This document shows positions 1 through 10,939 of a DNA stretch of 64,000 nucleotides, piece by piece (position 1 is the first letter of the stretch; each line of letters begins with the position of its first letter). This DNA comes from Rhizobiales bacterium 62-17 (lineage in GTDB: Bacteria > Pseudomonadota > Alphaproteobacteria > Rhizobiales > Beijerinckiaceae). The DNA lies in contig MKVW01000009.1 in NCBI GenBank assembly GCA_001898965.1, forward strand, positions 422,727 to 486,726, read 5' to 3'. Under the pieces are notes generated by a model. That model was not told where the DNA came from. It made no database searches and saw only the letters and a list, made by a program, of their open reading frames with translations. The translations under genes were made by a program, and so were the position numbers.

Positions 1-327
1 AATCCTCAGGCCGACGGCGTGCAAATCACATGACCGTATTGTGAACCCGACGGGCCGGCGCAGCAAGCCGCAAGACGACGCATCCCACCCTTTGCCCTGC
101 CTTTTGGCCGCCGCACCAATCCCTCGGATTTCGTGGGATTTTCCCGTGATTCTTTCATTGAAAATATCACAGTTTCGCCGCTTTCCAGCCGAACACACGC
201 CCCGATCGAACGGCATCTTCTGACCATCGCCTCTTGAGTACGACCGCCTGTTCCTGGATTTCGTCAGCCCCCCAGCCCCCCGGGAATGACGGTCGGTAAG
301 AGAGCCCCCAGAGGGCGAGCGATTCCT
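1..327. other. Gene-poor left edge; possible end of an upstream gene and start of a small RNA
   Basis: Frame 1 is open from the first base to a TGA at 31-33, so the last ten codons of an upstream plus-strand gene may be present, but ten codons cannot be identified. No convincing protein-coding gene follows up to htpG. The strong terminator at 328-368 must end some transcript, and as no gene precedes it within about 300 bases, a small RNA between about 160 and 368 is possible. A C-rich run near 269-282 would be exposed in such an RNA. Confidence 0.3.
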
Positions 328-368
328 GGGCCGACAGAGCGCCGCGCGCCTGTCGGCCCTTTTCTTTG
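328..368 (+). terminator. Strong intrinsic terminator with no obvious gene upstream
   Basis: Ten-base-pair perfect stem GGGCCGACAG (328-337) and CTGTCGGCCC (350-359), a GC-rich 12-base loop, then TTTTCTTT. This is a classic Rho-independent terminator reading rightwards. It separates htpG from whatever is transcribed upstream. Confidence 0.8.
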
Positions 369-400
369 TCCTTTCGGTCACGCCGATGCGCGCCGACGGA

Positions 401-428
401 CTTGAAACCTCCCGATAATCCCGCGATA
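401..428 (+). promoter_or_regulatory. Candidate heat-shock (RpoH-type) promoter of htpG
   Basis: CTTGAAAC at 401-408 matches the sigma-32 -35 element exactly, and CCCGCGATAT at 420-429 resembles its -10 element (CCCCATNT) at a spacing of 12-13. If real, transcription would begin just after the annotated ATG, which would favour the in-frame TTG at 470 as the true htpG start. Confidence 0.4.
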
Positions 429-2404
429 TGAGCGCCGAATTTCCCCCGACGCAGCGAGCGAGCTTATCCTTGACTGAAGCAACCGCAAAAACCGAGTCCC
501 ATGCTTTCCAGGCCGATGTGGCGCGCCTGCTGCATCTCATGGTCCATTCGATTTATTCGGACCGCGATATTTTTCTGCGCGAATTGATTTCCAACGGCGC
601 CGACGCCTGCGAGAAGCTGCGCTATCTCGCCGTGCAGTCTCCCGCACTGGTCAGTGACGAAGCGCCCTTCCAGATCGACCTCATCCTCGACAAGGACGCG
701 CGCACGCTGACGATCAGCGACAACGGCATCGGCATGGACCGCGCCGATCTCGTTCAGGCGCTGGGCACGATCGCCAGTTCCGGCACCCGCGCCTTCCTCG
801 AAAAGCTCGAAAAGCCGAAAAGCGATGAGGAGCGCGAAGTCGACGGCGGCGGAGAAAATTCTCCCGGCCAGCTCATCGGCCAGTTCGGCATCGGTTTCTA
901 TTCAGCCTTCATGGTCGCCGACAAAGTCGACGTCTTCACCCGCAAGGCCGGCGAGAACGATGCGTGGCATTGGTCGTCGGACGGCCTCGGCGCTTATACG
1001 ATCGAAGCGGCAACCACCGACGACGCGCCCGCGCGCGGCACCCGCGTCGTGCTGCACATCAAGGAAGACGCTGCGACTTATCTCGAAACCTACAAGATCG
1101 AGAGCGTCGTCCGCGAACATTCCGGCGCCGTGCAAATCCCCGTCGAGTTGCGCGACAAGCCCGATGCCGAACCGCGCCGCCTCACCGAAGGCGTGGCGAT
1201 CTGGGCCAAGGCCAAGAGCGACATCAAGCCGGAAGATTATACGGAATTCTATCGTGGCTTCGCCCATCAATACGATGAGCCGGCGCTGACCGCGCACTGG
1301 CGTGCCGAAGGCCGCCACGAATATACGGTGCTTGGCTTCGTGCCCGGTTCGCGCCCGATGGATCTGTTCGATCCGATGCGCAAGGGCCGCGCCCGCCTCT
1401 ACGTGCGCCGCGTCTTGATCTCCGACGAAGCCGATCTACTGCCCGGCTGGATGCGCTTCTTCCGCGTGCTCGTCGATTCCGCCGATCTTCCTCTCAACGT
1501 GTCGCGCGAACTGATTCAGCAGAGCCCGGTCTTCGCCACCATTCGCAAGGCCGTCGCCAACCGCCTGGTGCAGGAACTGGTGAAGCTCTCCGAAAACGAC
1601 GCCGAAAAATTCAACGGCGTGTGGGAGAATTTCGGTCCGGTCATCAAGGAAGGTCTCTATGAGGATCCCGAACGGCGCGATCAATTGTTCAAGATCGCCC
1701 GCTTCGCCACCTCGACGCATCAAGACGGCAAGCGTTCGCTCGCCGATTATGTGAAGGATCTGAAGCCCAATCAGAACGCCATCTTCTATGTCACCGGCGA
1801 CGATGCGAAACAGCTTGCGGCCAGCCCGCAACTGGAAGGCTTCCACGCCCGTGGCATCGAAGTGCTGCTGCTCTCCGATCCGGTCGATGCCTTCTGGGTA
1901 ACGACGGCGCTCGGCTTCGACGGCAAGTCGTTCAAGTCGGTGACGCAGGGCGCCGCCGATCTGAAGGACATTCCGCTGACCGACGGCCGCGAACCGCCAG
2001 CCGCTGAAGCCGACTCGGCCGAAACCGCGAGCTTGCTCGCTTACATGAAACAGACCTTGGCCGAGACCGTGGAAGACGTGCGCGTCTCCGACCGTCTCAC
2101 CGACAGCCCGGCCTGTTTGATCGCACCCGACAGCGGCCCCGATCGCCGGCTGGAGCGCATTCTGGCCGAACATGGCCGCTTGCAGAACGTCTCCAAGGCC
2201 ATTCTCGAAATCAACGCCACCCATCCGCTGATCGAAGTGTTGAAACAGCGCGTGCAAGGCGACGGCGACAAGAGCTTCGTCGAAGATGCGACCTGGCTGA
2301 TCTATGATGAAGCGCGGCTGATGGATGGCGAGAAGATCGCCGACATGAGCGCCTTCGCCAATCGCCTGTTCCGGATGATGACCAAGGCCGGGCATGAGAA
2401 ATAA
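428..2404 (+). CDS. htpG: Molecular chaperone HtpG (bacterial Hsp90)
   Basis: ATP-dependent cytosolic Hsp90 chaperone that helps client proteins mature and survive heat stress. The N-terminal GHKL ATPase domain is intact: ELISNGADA (residues 52-60) with the Mg-binding Asn, DNGIGM (98-103), GTIASSGT (113-120) and GQFGIGFYSAF (151-161). Middle and C-terminal dimerisation domains follow. At 658 residues it is a little longer than E. coli HtpG (about 624), partly from an acidic linker near 127-146 and partly from the N-terminus. The ATG at 428 has no Shine-Dalgarno sequence. The TTG at 470 would give a start more like other family members and fits the heat-shock promoter candidate at 401-428. prmC follows 15 bases downstream. 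Confidence 0.97.
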   Translation: MSAEFPPTQRASLSLTEATAKTESHAFQADVARLLHLMVHSIYSDRDIFLRELISNGADACEKLRYLAVQSPALVSDEAPFQIDLILDKDARTLTISDNGIGMDRADLVQALGTIASSGTRAFLEKLEKPKSDEEREVDGGGENSPGQLIGQFGIGFYSAFMVADKVDVFTRKAGENDAWHWSSDGLGAYTIEAATTDDAPARGTRVVLHIKEDAATYLETYKIESVVREHSGAVQIPVELRDKPDAEPRRLTEGVAIWAKAKSDIKPEDYTEFYRGFAHQYDEPALTAHWRAEGRHEYTVLGFVPGSRPMDLFDPMRKGRARLYVRRVLISDEADLLPGWMRFFRVLVDSADLPLNVSRELIQQSPVFATIRKAVANRLVQELVKLSENDAEKFNGVWENFGPVIKEGLYEDPERRDQLFKIARFATSTHQDGKRSLADYVKDLKPNQNAIFYVTGDDAKQLAASPQLEGFHARGIEVLLLSDPVDAFWVTTALGFDGKSFKSVTQGAADLKDIPLTDGREPPAAEADSAETASLLAYMKQTLAETVEDVRVSDRLTDSPACLIAPDSGPDRRLERILAEHGRLQNVSKAILEINATHPLIEVLKQRVQGDGDKSFVEDATWLIYDEARLMDGEKIADMSAFANRLFRMMTKAGHEK

Positions 2405-2419
2405 GTCGAGGACGTATCG

Positions 2420-3379
2420 ATGAGCCCTGCGGCGCGCGCGCTGACGCAAACTTTGCGCGCGCAGCCCAGCATGGCCGTAGCGCTCGATCGTATCGCCGAA
2501 GCCTTCGCTGCAGCCGGCATCGATACGGCACGCCTCGACGCGCGCCTGTTGCTCTCGGCTGCGACCGGCATCGATGCCGCCGGACTTCTGGCGCGGATGA
2601 ACGAACCGCTCGATAAAGCAGCGCTCGATAAACTCATCGGCTTCGTCACGCGCCGGCTCGATCGCGAGCCGGTATCACGCATTCTAGGCTCACGCGGCTT
2701 CTGGACGCTCGATCTGGCGATCGGCCCCGATGTGCTCGATCCCCGGCCCGACACCGAGACCCTGGTGCAGGCGGCCGTCACGGCCTGCCGCCAACGGCGC
2801 GACGAGCCCTTGCGCATTCTCGATCTGTGCACCGGCTCGGGTGCCATCCTCGCCGCCTTGCTCAGCGAATTTCCGAATGCCACCGGCCTTGGCACAGACA
2901 TCAGCCCCGCCGCCTGCGCCATCGCCCAGCAGAACCTCGAAGCCGCCGGCCTTGCGACGCGGGGCGAAATTCGCATCGCCCATTGGGCCGACGGGATCGC
3001 CGGCCCCTTCGACCTTGTCGTCTCCAACCCGCCCTATATCGAAACCTCGGCCTTGGCCGGGCTCGACCCTGAGGTGCGACATTTCGACCCCCAATTGGCC
3101 CTCGATGGCGGACCGGACGGCCTGACCGCCTATCGGGCCATCGCCGCAGCTCTGCCCAAGCTTCTGGCGGCTGAGGCAGGCAAAGGCACCGGCCTGGTTT
3201 TCCTGGAGATCGCCGCCGCCCAGGCCGCCGACGTCTCGGCCATTGTCGAAGCCGCCGGGCTTACCCATATTGAGGTGATCAAGGATTTCGGCGGCCATGA
3301 CCGGGTGGTGTCGGGCCGGGGACAAACAGAGGGTGAACGCGTAAACTTGCCGCTTGGCAGACGCGCAAAAACCGACTAG
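2420..3379 (+). CDS. prmC: Peptide chain release factor N5-glutamine methyltransferase PrmC
   Basis: Uses S-adenosylmethionine to methylate the GGQ glutamine of release factors RF1 and RF2, making translation termination efficient. An N-terminal helical domain (about 1-90) precedes a Rossmann methyltransferase domain with the SAM-binding segment LDLCTGSGA near residue 135 and the family-defining NPPY motif at 203-206. At 319 residues it is slightly longer than usual, with a basic tail after about 300. It lies 15 bases behind htpG and upstream of the DUF4167 gene, a common order in Hyphomicrobiales. Confidence 0.93.
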   Translation: MSPAARALTQTLRAQPSMAVALDRIAEAFAAAGIDTARLDARLLLSAATGIDAAGLLARMNEPLDKAALDKLIGFVTRRLDREPVSRILGSRGFWTLDLAIGPDVLDPRPDTETLVQAAVTACRQRRDEPLRILDLCTGSGAILAALLSEFPNATGLGTDISPAACAIAQQNLEAAGLATRGEIRIAHWADGIAGPFDLVVSNPPYIETSALAGLDPEVRHFDPQLALDGGPDGLTAYRAIAAALPKLLAAEAGKGTGLVFLEIAAAQAADVSAIVEAAGLTHIEVIKDFGGHDRVVSGRGQTEGERVNLPLGRRAKTD

Positions 3380-3641
3380 GGTTTTGATATTGAATCGTCT
3401 TGACGGGCGAGCTTGCCGCTAAAGGCAGCGCCGAAACGACGATAAATGTTTCTCCTAATCTATCGGTTCGGTGTGACGGACCGGGAAGATGGTTCCACGG
3501 CGGGGCCGTGGCGAGCGAACCTTGGCCGGAGAGCCTCATTATTCGCAATCGAATGATCCAGTGATCCTTGAATTGCGGACGCACATGGCACAGTCGCCAT
3601 GCAGGGCGCCCGTCGTGATTGGTATGCCTTAGGAAAGATCC

Positions 3642-4601
3642 ATGAGACCAGGTCAGAACAAGCGGATGCGCGGTCGTAATAATAACAACCGCAAGGGTCC
3701 TAATCCGCTCACACGTACCTACGAATCCAACGGTCCAGACGTCAAAATCCGAGGCACCGCCCACCACGTGGCTGAAAAGTACCTTCAGCTTGCCCGTGAC
3801 GCCCAGTCTTCCGGCGATCCGGTCATGGCCGAGAGCTATCTCCAGCACGCCGAACATTATTTCCGCCTGATCGCCGCCGCGCAGCTTGCCCAGCAGCAGG
3901 CGCAGATGGGCGCCAGCCGGCCGCCGGGCGAAGCGCCCGACACCGCCGACGAGAGCGAAGACGACGACGATTTCGGCGTCATGCCCGACCGCTTCGCCTC
4001 GCCGCTCGAGCGCCAGCAGCCGCAACAACAGCAGCCCTATCCGCAGCATGCCCAGCAGCCGCAGGGCCAATATCCCAACCAGCAGCCCTACGGCGGCCCG
4101 CAGGGCGACCAGCGCCAGCCCGGCCAGCAGATGGATCGGCAAGACCGGCAAGATCGCCAGCAGGGCGACCGCCCGTATCAGGATCGCGGCCCGCGCCAGG
4201 ATCGGCAAGATCGACCGTTCTACGACCGCAACCAGAACCGCAACCGCAACCAGAACCGTGACAACTATCGCGGCAATGGCCAGCAGCGCGATTACCAGCA
4301 ACGCGACTATCAGCAGGAACAGCCGCGCTTCGACGCGCAGCCGGAGCAGAATGGCAACCGCGCCCCGGCGGTCGAGCCGGACATCCCCGTCGGCCTGCCC
4401 TCCTTCATCACCGCGCCAAGCCGCCCCGTGCCGCAAGACGCAGCCCCCGCCGCCGAAGCCACCCCCCGGGCCGCCGCGCCGGACGCCGGCACCGAGCACG
4501 AGGAAGCAACCTTCCACCTGCGCAACCGCCGACGCCGCCGGCCCAAGGCCGGGTCCGAGGGGGAAACCCCCGTGGCCGATGACGTGCCGGCCGGCGAATA
4601 A
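3642..4601 (+). CDS. DUF4167 protein, glutamine/arginine-rich, intrinsically disordered
   Basis: The first 90 residues match the DUF4167 pattern: a basic Arg/Asn-rich start (MRPGQNKRMRGRNNNN), then a helical block containing HHVAEKYLQLARDA and AESYLQHAEHYFRL. The rest is low-complexity: a Gln/Pro-rich run (about 125-165), Asp-Arg-Gln repeats (about 165-225), then a Pro/Ala-rich acidic segment ending in a cluster of Arg (NRRRRRPK). The basic ends and disorder suggest nucleic-acid or ribonucleoprotein binding, which is inference. No function is established. The family is largely alphaproteobacterial and sits between prmC and clpB in many relatives. A good terminator follows. Confidence 0.85.
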   Translation: MRPGQNKRMRGRNNNNRKGPNPLTRTYESNGPDVKIRGTAHHVAEKYLQLARDAQSSGDPVMAESYLQHAEHYFRLIAAAQLAQQQAQMGASRPPGEAPDTADESEDDDDFGVMPDRFASPLERQQPQQQQPYPQHAQQPQGQYPNQQPYGGPQGDQRQPGQQMDRQDRQDRQQGDRPYQDRGPRQDRQDRPFYDRNQNRNRNQNRDNYRGNGQQRDYQQRDYQQEQPRFDAQPEQNGNRAPAVEPDIPVGLPSFITAPSRPVPQDAAPAAEATPRAAAPDAGTEHEEATFHLRNRRRRRPKAGSEGETPVADDVPAGE

Positions 4602-4617
4602 TCAGGCGAAGATCAGA

Positions 4618-4650
4618 AGGCCCGGTTCCCGAACCGGGCCTTTCCTTTTA
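4618..4650 (+). terminator. Intrinsic terminator after the DUF4167 gene
   Basis: Eleven-base perfect inverted repeat AGGCCCGGTTC (4618-4628) and GAACCGGGCCT (4631-4641), followed by TTTCCTTTT. It ends the htpG-prmC-DUF4167 unit, so clpB has its own promoter in 4651-4814. Confidence 0.85.
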
Positions 4651-4825
4651 GGGGCCGCGGTAACATGCAGATTTCGGCCCAAATTTTTGGCAGAATAGAA
4701 CCCGCGCGTCTTTTACTTCGTCGAATGCTCCTTACATCATAGTCGACGGCTGCCAATCGGGGCCGAATCAGTATGCGTGACGCGCAACGGTCGCTTCGGG
4801 GCCAGGGTGCGGGCAGGAGGATTTG

Positions 4826-7474
<2,649 letters not shown>

Positions 7475-7495
7475 TCGTTCCTGATGTTTCCTTTC

Positions 7496-7531
7496 AAGCC
7501 GGGCGGCGTGTTAGCGTCGCCCGGCTTTTTA
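7496..7531 (+). terminator. Intrinsic terminator after clpB
   Basis: Stem AAGCCGGGCGGCG (7496-7508) pairs with CGTCGCCCGGCTT (7515-7527) with one G-U pair, a six-base loop and a run of six T. It ends 14 bases before the SEFIR gene, which therefore either starts from read-through or has a promoter overlapping the terminator. Confidence 0.85.
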
Positions 7532-7544
7532 CGTGGGGGGCTGC

Positions 7545-8981
7545 ATGTCAAATCCAAAAATGTTCATCTCTTACAGTTGGACAACACCTGAGCATGAAAA
7601 GTGGGTTCTTAAGCTCGCAGAAGAACTCGCGTCTCAAGGAATTGATGTCAGATTGGACAAGTGGGATTTGAAAGAGGGACACGATGCCTACTCCTTCATG
7701 GAATCTATGGTGTCCGATCCGAGCGTTACAAAAGTTCTTCTGATATGCGATAAAAAATATGCGGAAAAATCGGATCGACGTACCGGCGGAGCCGGCGCAG
7801 AAGCTCAAATCATAACGCCCGAGCTGTACACAAAAACGGAACAAAATAAATTTGTAGCGGTGGTGCGAGAGAGAGATGAGGATAACAATCCTTTTTTGCC
7901 GCGCTATTACAAAGGACGAATTTTTATCGATTTGAGTGACGATGCTATCTACGCTGCGGAATATGAAAAGTTACTCCGATGGGCATGGGACAAACCGCTT
8001 CATATTCGTCCTGCATTGGGAAAAATGCCATCTTTCCTCCAGGAAGATAAGGAAAGCATAACGCTACCTACATCGGTGGAGTTTCGCCGCGCTATCGAAG
8101 CTGTAAGGAATAGTCGACCGTATGTTAAAGCAGCTACGGTGGAATATCTTGAGAAGGTTACATCGGAATTCGAAAATCTAAGGATCAGAATCGAGAATAA
8201 AGGAGATGCTGAGACGTTCGATGATCGAGTAGTTCGAAGCATCGACAATTTTATACCGACGCGAAACGAACTGATAGAATTCTTTCTCGCGGTAGCTACG
8301 AACTCATCCGATTCTGACATTCTACAAAGCTTGCATCGATTCTTTGAACGACTGCTACCATACACGGCCCGACCGAACATTGATGGTACGCATTGGGATA
8401 TAGATCAAGATAACTATAAATTCCTGGTGCACGAACTGCTTCTCTACTGCTTGGCCGCTTTCATTAAGCGCGAACGCTTCAATGAAGCAGCATTCTTCAT
8501 AGAGACGGAATATTATTGGCCAAATACGAGGTCGTCGGAAACCATGTATAGATTCACGGTATTCCGGCAATTTATGCAATCCCTAGCAATCAGAAATGAC
8601 CGACTGGAGCTTCGTCGTTTGTCTCTAAGAGCCGACTCTCTGAGTGAACGCTCAAAAAGTACCGGGTTTGATTTCAGAGACATTATGACAGCCGATCTTA
8701 TCCTGTATTTGCGGGCTTTAACGTTTAATGATCGTTGGTGGCCTGAGACTCTCTTATATCTAACGTTTTCCTCTGCAGGCCCGCTCGAGCTATTTGCGCG
8801 GTGCAGATCGAAACGATATTTCGAGCAAGCCAAGGTGCTATTTGGTGTAAGAGATAAGGATCAACTCGCGCAGCAATTGGTCAAGCTTGAAGCGAATCCA
8901 GATCAGATTCCAAGCTGGCAGTTTGAAAGATTGAATCCTCGCCAAGCTATTCAATTTGAATCGATGGCGACAACAATCTAA
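7545..8981 (+). CDS. SEFIR/TIR-domain protein with uncharacterised helical C-terminal region
   Basis: Residues 1-165 form a SEFIR (TIR-like) domain: FISYSW (7-12), DKWDLKEGHD (38-47), FMESM (52-56), RTGGAGAEAQ (79-88) and a conserved proline-rich end near GKMPSFL (159-165). Residues 165-478 look mostly helical, with a region around VHELLLYCLAAFIKRERF, and no known domain was recognised. Bacterial TIR proteins commonly degrade NAD+ or make nucleotide signals in anti-phage defence, so a defence role is possible but unproven. The gene is clearly richer in A and T than both neighbours and uses AT-ending codons, a sign of recent transfer. It stands alone between the clpB terminator and mcd. The ATG at 7545 is preferred to a GTG at 7533 because the domain starts directly after it. 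Confidence 0.85.
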   Translation: MSNPKMFISYSWTTPEHEKWVLKLAEELASQGIDVRLDKWDLKEGHDAYSFMESMVSDPSVTKVLLICDKKYAEKSDRRTGGAGAEAQIITPELYTKTEQNKFVAVVRERDEDNNPFLPRYYKGRIFIDLSDDAIYAAEYEKLLRWAWDKPLHIRPALGKMPSFLQEDKESITLPTSVEFRRAIEAVRNSRPYVKAATVEYLEKVTSEFENLRIRIENKGDAETFDDRVVRSIDNFIPTRNELIEFFLAVATNSSDSDILQSLHRFFERLLPYTARPNIDGTHWDIDQDNYKFLVHELLLYCLAAFIKRERFNEAAFFIETEYYWPNTRSSETMYRFTVFRQFMQSLAIRNDRLELRRLSLRADSLSERSKSTGFDFRDIMTADLILYLRALTFNDRWWPETLLYLTFSSAGPLELFARCRSKRYFEQAKVLFGVRDKDQLAQQLVKLEANPDQIPSWQFERLNPRQAIQFESMATTI

Positions 8982-9044
8982 CCAACAGATCGTTGACCAC
9001 TAATAGAATCGATCGATACGATAGAATCGTTATCGGAGAGGATG

Positions 9045-10709
9045 ATGCAAGCGGAGAGAGGCGAACCACATGACAACGTGGAAGCCCCTCTTACGCTTTT
9101 GCCGGAAGCGGTGACGACCCTGACCCGTTTCGAAGATGCGGCGCGGACCCGCGTACGGCGAAAGATCGAGATGTCGGCGGGCGGTATCGATGCCGAGCAA
9201 CGCGCCCTGCATGGCCTTGCCTGGCTCGCCACCTATCGCCAGACCCTGCAGGAAGTCGCCGATCATCTGGCGCAAGCCAAGGCGCGCGGACAGACGAGCG
9301 CCGTGATGCAGGCCATGGGCTTGATCGCCGCCAGCGAATATCTGGCGCAATGTTTCGGCGGCCTGCCGATGAGCCAATTGGAATTCGCCCGTCCGCATGA
9401 TTTCGGCTTCTCGGCGGCGGAAGCGGCCGCTTACCAGACGCCGGCTGTCGAACGGCTGATCGCCCATGGCAATACCGCCGCGACTCGCGCCGCGCTGACG
9501 CGTGCCATACGGCAGGCGGAACCATCACGCCTTTTCGACGGCGATCTCGATAGCGATCTGGCGGCAATCACCGAAACGATTCACCGCTATGTCGACACGA
9601 AGATCGCGCTACAGGCGCACGGCTGGCATTGCGACAATGCCTATATTCCCCTCGACATCATTGCCGATCTCTCGCACCTGGGTGTCTTCGGCCTGACCCT
9701 GCCGGAGGACTACGAAGGTCTTGGCCTCGGCAAAACAGCCATGTGCGCCGTCACCGAAGAATTGTCGCGCGGCTATATCGGTATCGGCTCACTCGGCACG
9801 CGCTCGGAGATCGCCGCCGAATTGCTGCTGGCCGGCGGCACCGAAGAGCAGAAACGCAAATACCTACCGGGCATCGGCTCCGGGCAGATCATCACCACCG
9901 CCGTCTTCACCGAGCCCGAGGCCGGCTCCGATCTCGCCAGCCTGCGCCTGCGCGCCACACGTGTGGACGATCATTATCTGCTGCGCGGCGCCAAGACCTG
10001 GATCACCCATGCGGCGCGCGCCGACCTCATGCTGGTTCTGGCCCGCACCGGCACGGCCGAGGCACGCCACGACGGGCTGTCGATGTTCCTGGTCGAAAAG
10101 CCGCGCGGCGACGATGCCGAACCGTTCGCGCTGCAAGGGCTCTCCGGCAGCGAAATCGAAGTGCTCGGTTATCGCGGCATGAAAGAGTTCGAACTGGTGT
10201 TCGACGATGTTGCCGTACCGAAGGCAGCTTTACTTGGCGGGGTCGAAGGCAGGGGCTTTCGCCAATTGATGCAGACCTTCGAATCGGCGCGCATTCAAAC
10301 AGCGGCACGCGCCATCGGCACGGCGCGCGCGGCTTTCGAACTTGCCGTGCACTATGCCCTTGAGCGGCGGCAATTCGGCAAGGCCCTGATGGATTTCCCG
10401 CGCGTCAGCGACAAGATCGCCCTGATGGCGGCGGAGATTTTCGCCGGCCGTCGGCTCACCCACTTCGCCGCTCGCGCCAAGGATCTCGGCCGGCGCTGCG
10501 ATCTCGAAGCCGGCATGGCAAAACTGTTAGCCGCGCGCATCGCCTGGGCCTGCGCCGACAACACCGTGCAGATTCATGGCGGCACCGGCTTCGCGCTCGA
10601 ACATCCCGCGTCCCGCCTGCTCTGCGATGCCCGCATTCTGTCAATTTTCGAAGGCGCCGCCGAAATCCAGGCCCATGTCATCGGCCGCCGGCTGCTGGAA
10701 GAGACTTAG
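9045..10709 (+). CDS. mcd: (2S)-methylsuccinyl-CoA dehydrogenase, ethylmalonyl-CoA pathway
   Basis: Acyl-CoA dehydrogenase with an additional N-terminal domain of about 150 residues, the architecture of Mcd, which oxidises (2S)-methylsuccinyl-CoA to mesaconyl-CoA with FAD. The catalytic core (about 165-550) shows the family patterns FTEPEAGSDLAS, KTWITHAARADL, ERRQFGKAL, QIHGGTGFALEHPASRLLCDARI and the C-terminal FEGAAEIQ. At 554 residues it matches Mcd length, whereas ordinary acyl-CoA dehydrogenases have about 380. The start is the second of two adjacent ATGs, three bases after GGAGAGG. No other pathway genes are in the window, as is usual because these genes are scattered in Alphaproteobacteria. 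A long-chain or other acyl-CoA dehydrogenase is a less likely alternative. Confidence 0.85.
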   Translation: MQAERGEPHDNVEAPLTLLPEAVTTLTRFEDAARTRVRRKIEMSAGGIDAEQRALHGLAWLATYRQTLQEVADHLAQAKARGQTSAVMQAMGLIAASEYLAQCFGGLPMSQLEFARPHDFGFSAAEAAAYQTPAVERLIAHGNTAATRAALTRAIRQAEPSRLFDGDLDSDLAAITETIHRYVDTKIALQAHGWHCDNAYIPLDIIADLSHLGVFGLTLPEDYEGLGLGKTAMCAVTEELSRGYIGIGSLGTRSEIAAELLLAGGTEEQKRKYLPGIGSGQIITTAVFTEPEAGSDLASLRLRATRVDDHYLLRGAKTWITHAARADLMLVLARTGTAEARHDGLSMFLVEKPRGDDAEPFALQGLSGSEIEVLGYRGMKEFELVFDDVAVPKAALLGGVEGRGFRQLMQTFESARIQTAARAIGTARAAFELAVHYALERRQFGKALMDFPRVSDKIALMAAEIFAGRRLTHFAARAKDLGRRCDLEAGMAKLLAARIAWACADNTVQIHGGTGFALEHPASRLLCDARILSIFEGAAEIQAHVIGRRLLEET

Positions 10710-10744
10710 GGCTGCGCCCTTGACGGTCGCCCGCGACAACCTAG

Positions 10745-10902
10745 GTGTCATCCCGGACGCGCCATCGGCGCGATCCGGGAGCCAGGGGCGCGTGGTAGAG
10801 CGCTGCGTTATACTTTCAGCATGTCGCTTTGTGGATGATCAGCATTCGTGATGTGTACCCTGGATCCCGGATCACTTGCTACGCAAGTGTCCGGGATGAC
10901 AC
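10745..10902. repeat. Palindromic intergenic element, family 1, copy 1
   Basis: 158 bp. The outer ends GTGTCATCCCGGAC and GTCCGGGATGACAC are inverted repeats, and CCAGGGGC / CCCTGG lie inside. Each arm also folds on itself: left TCCCGGA-c-GCGCC-ATC-GGCGC-ga-TCCGGGA, right with stem ACTTGC-TAC-GCAAGT. It lies between the convergent mcd and tetR genes. Other copies are at 23441, 44551 and 49640. Confidence 0.9.
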
Positions 10903-10939
10903 GGAGAGTGCGGCCTCAGCAGATACAAGACGCCTGACT

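Noticed and set aside
7545..8981. A two-gene Thoeris-type system
   Set aside because: No ThsA-like gene or other partner is next to the SEFIR gene; mcd downstream is metabolic and of host composition.
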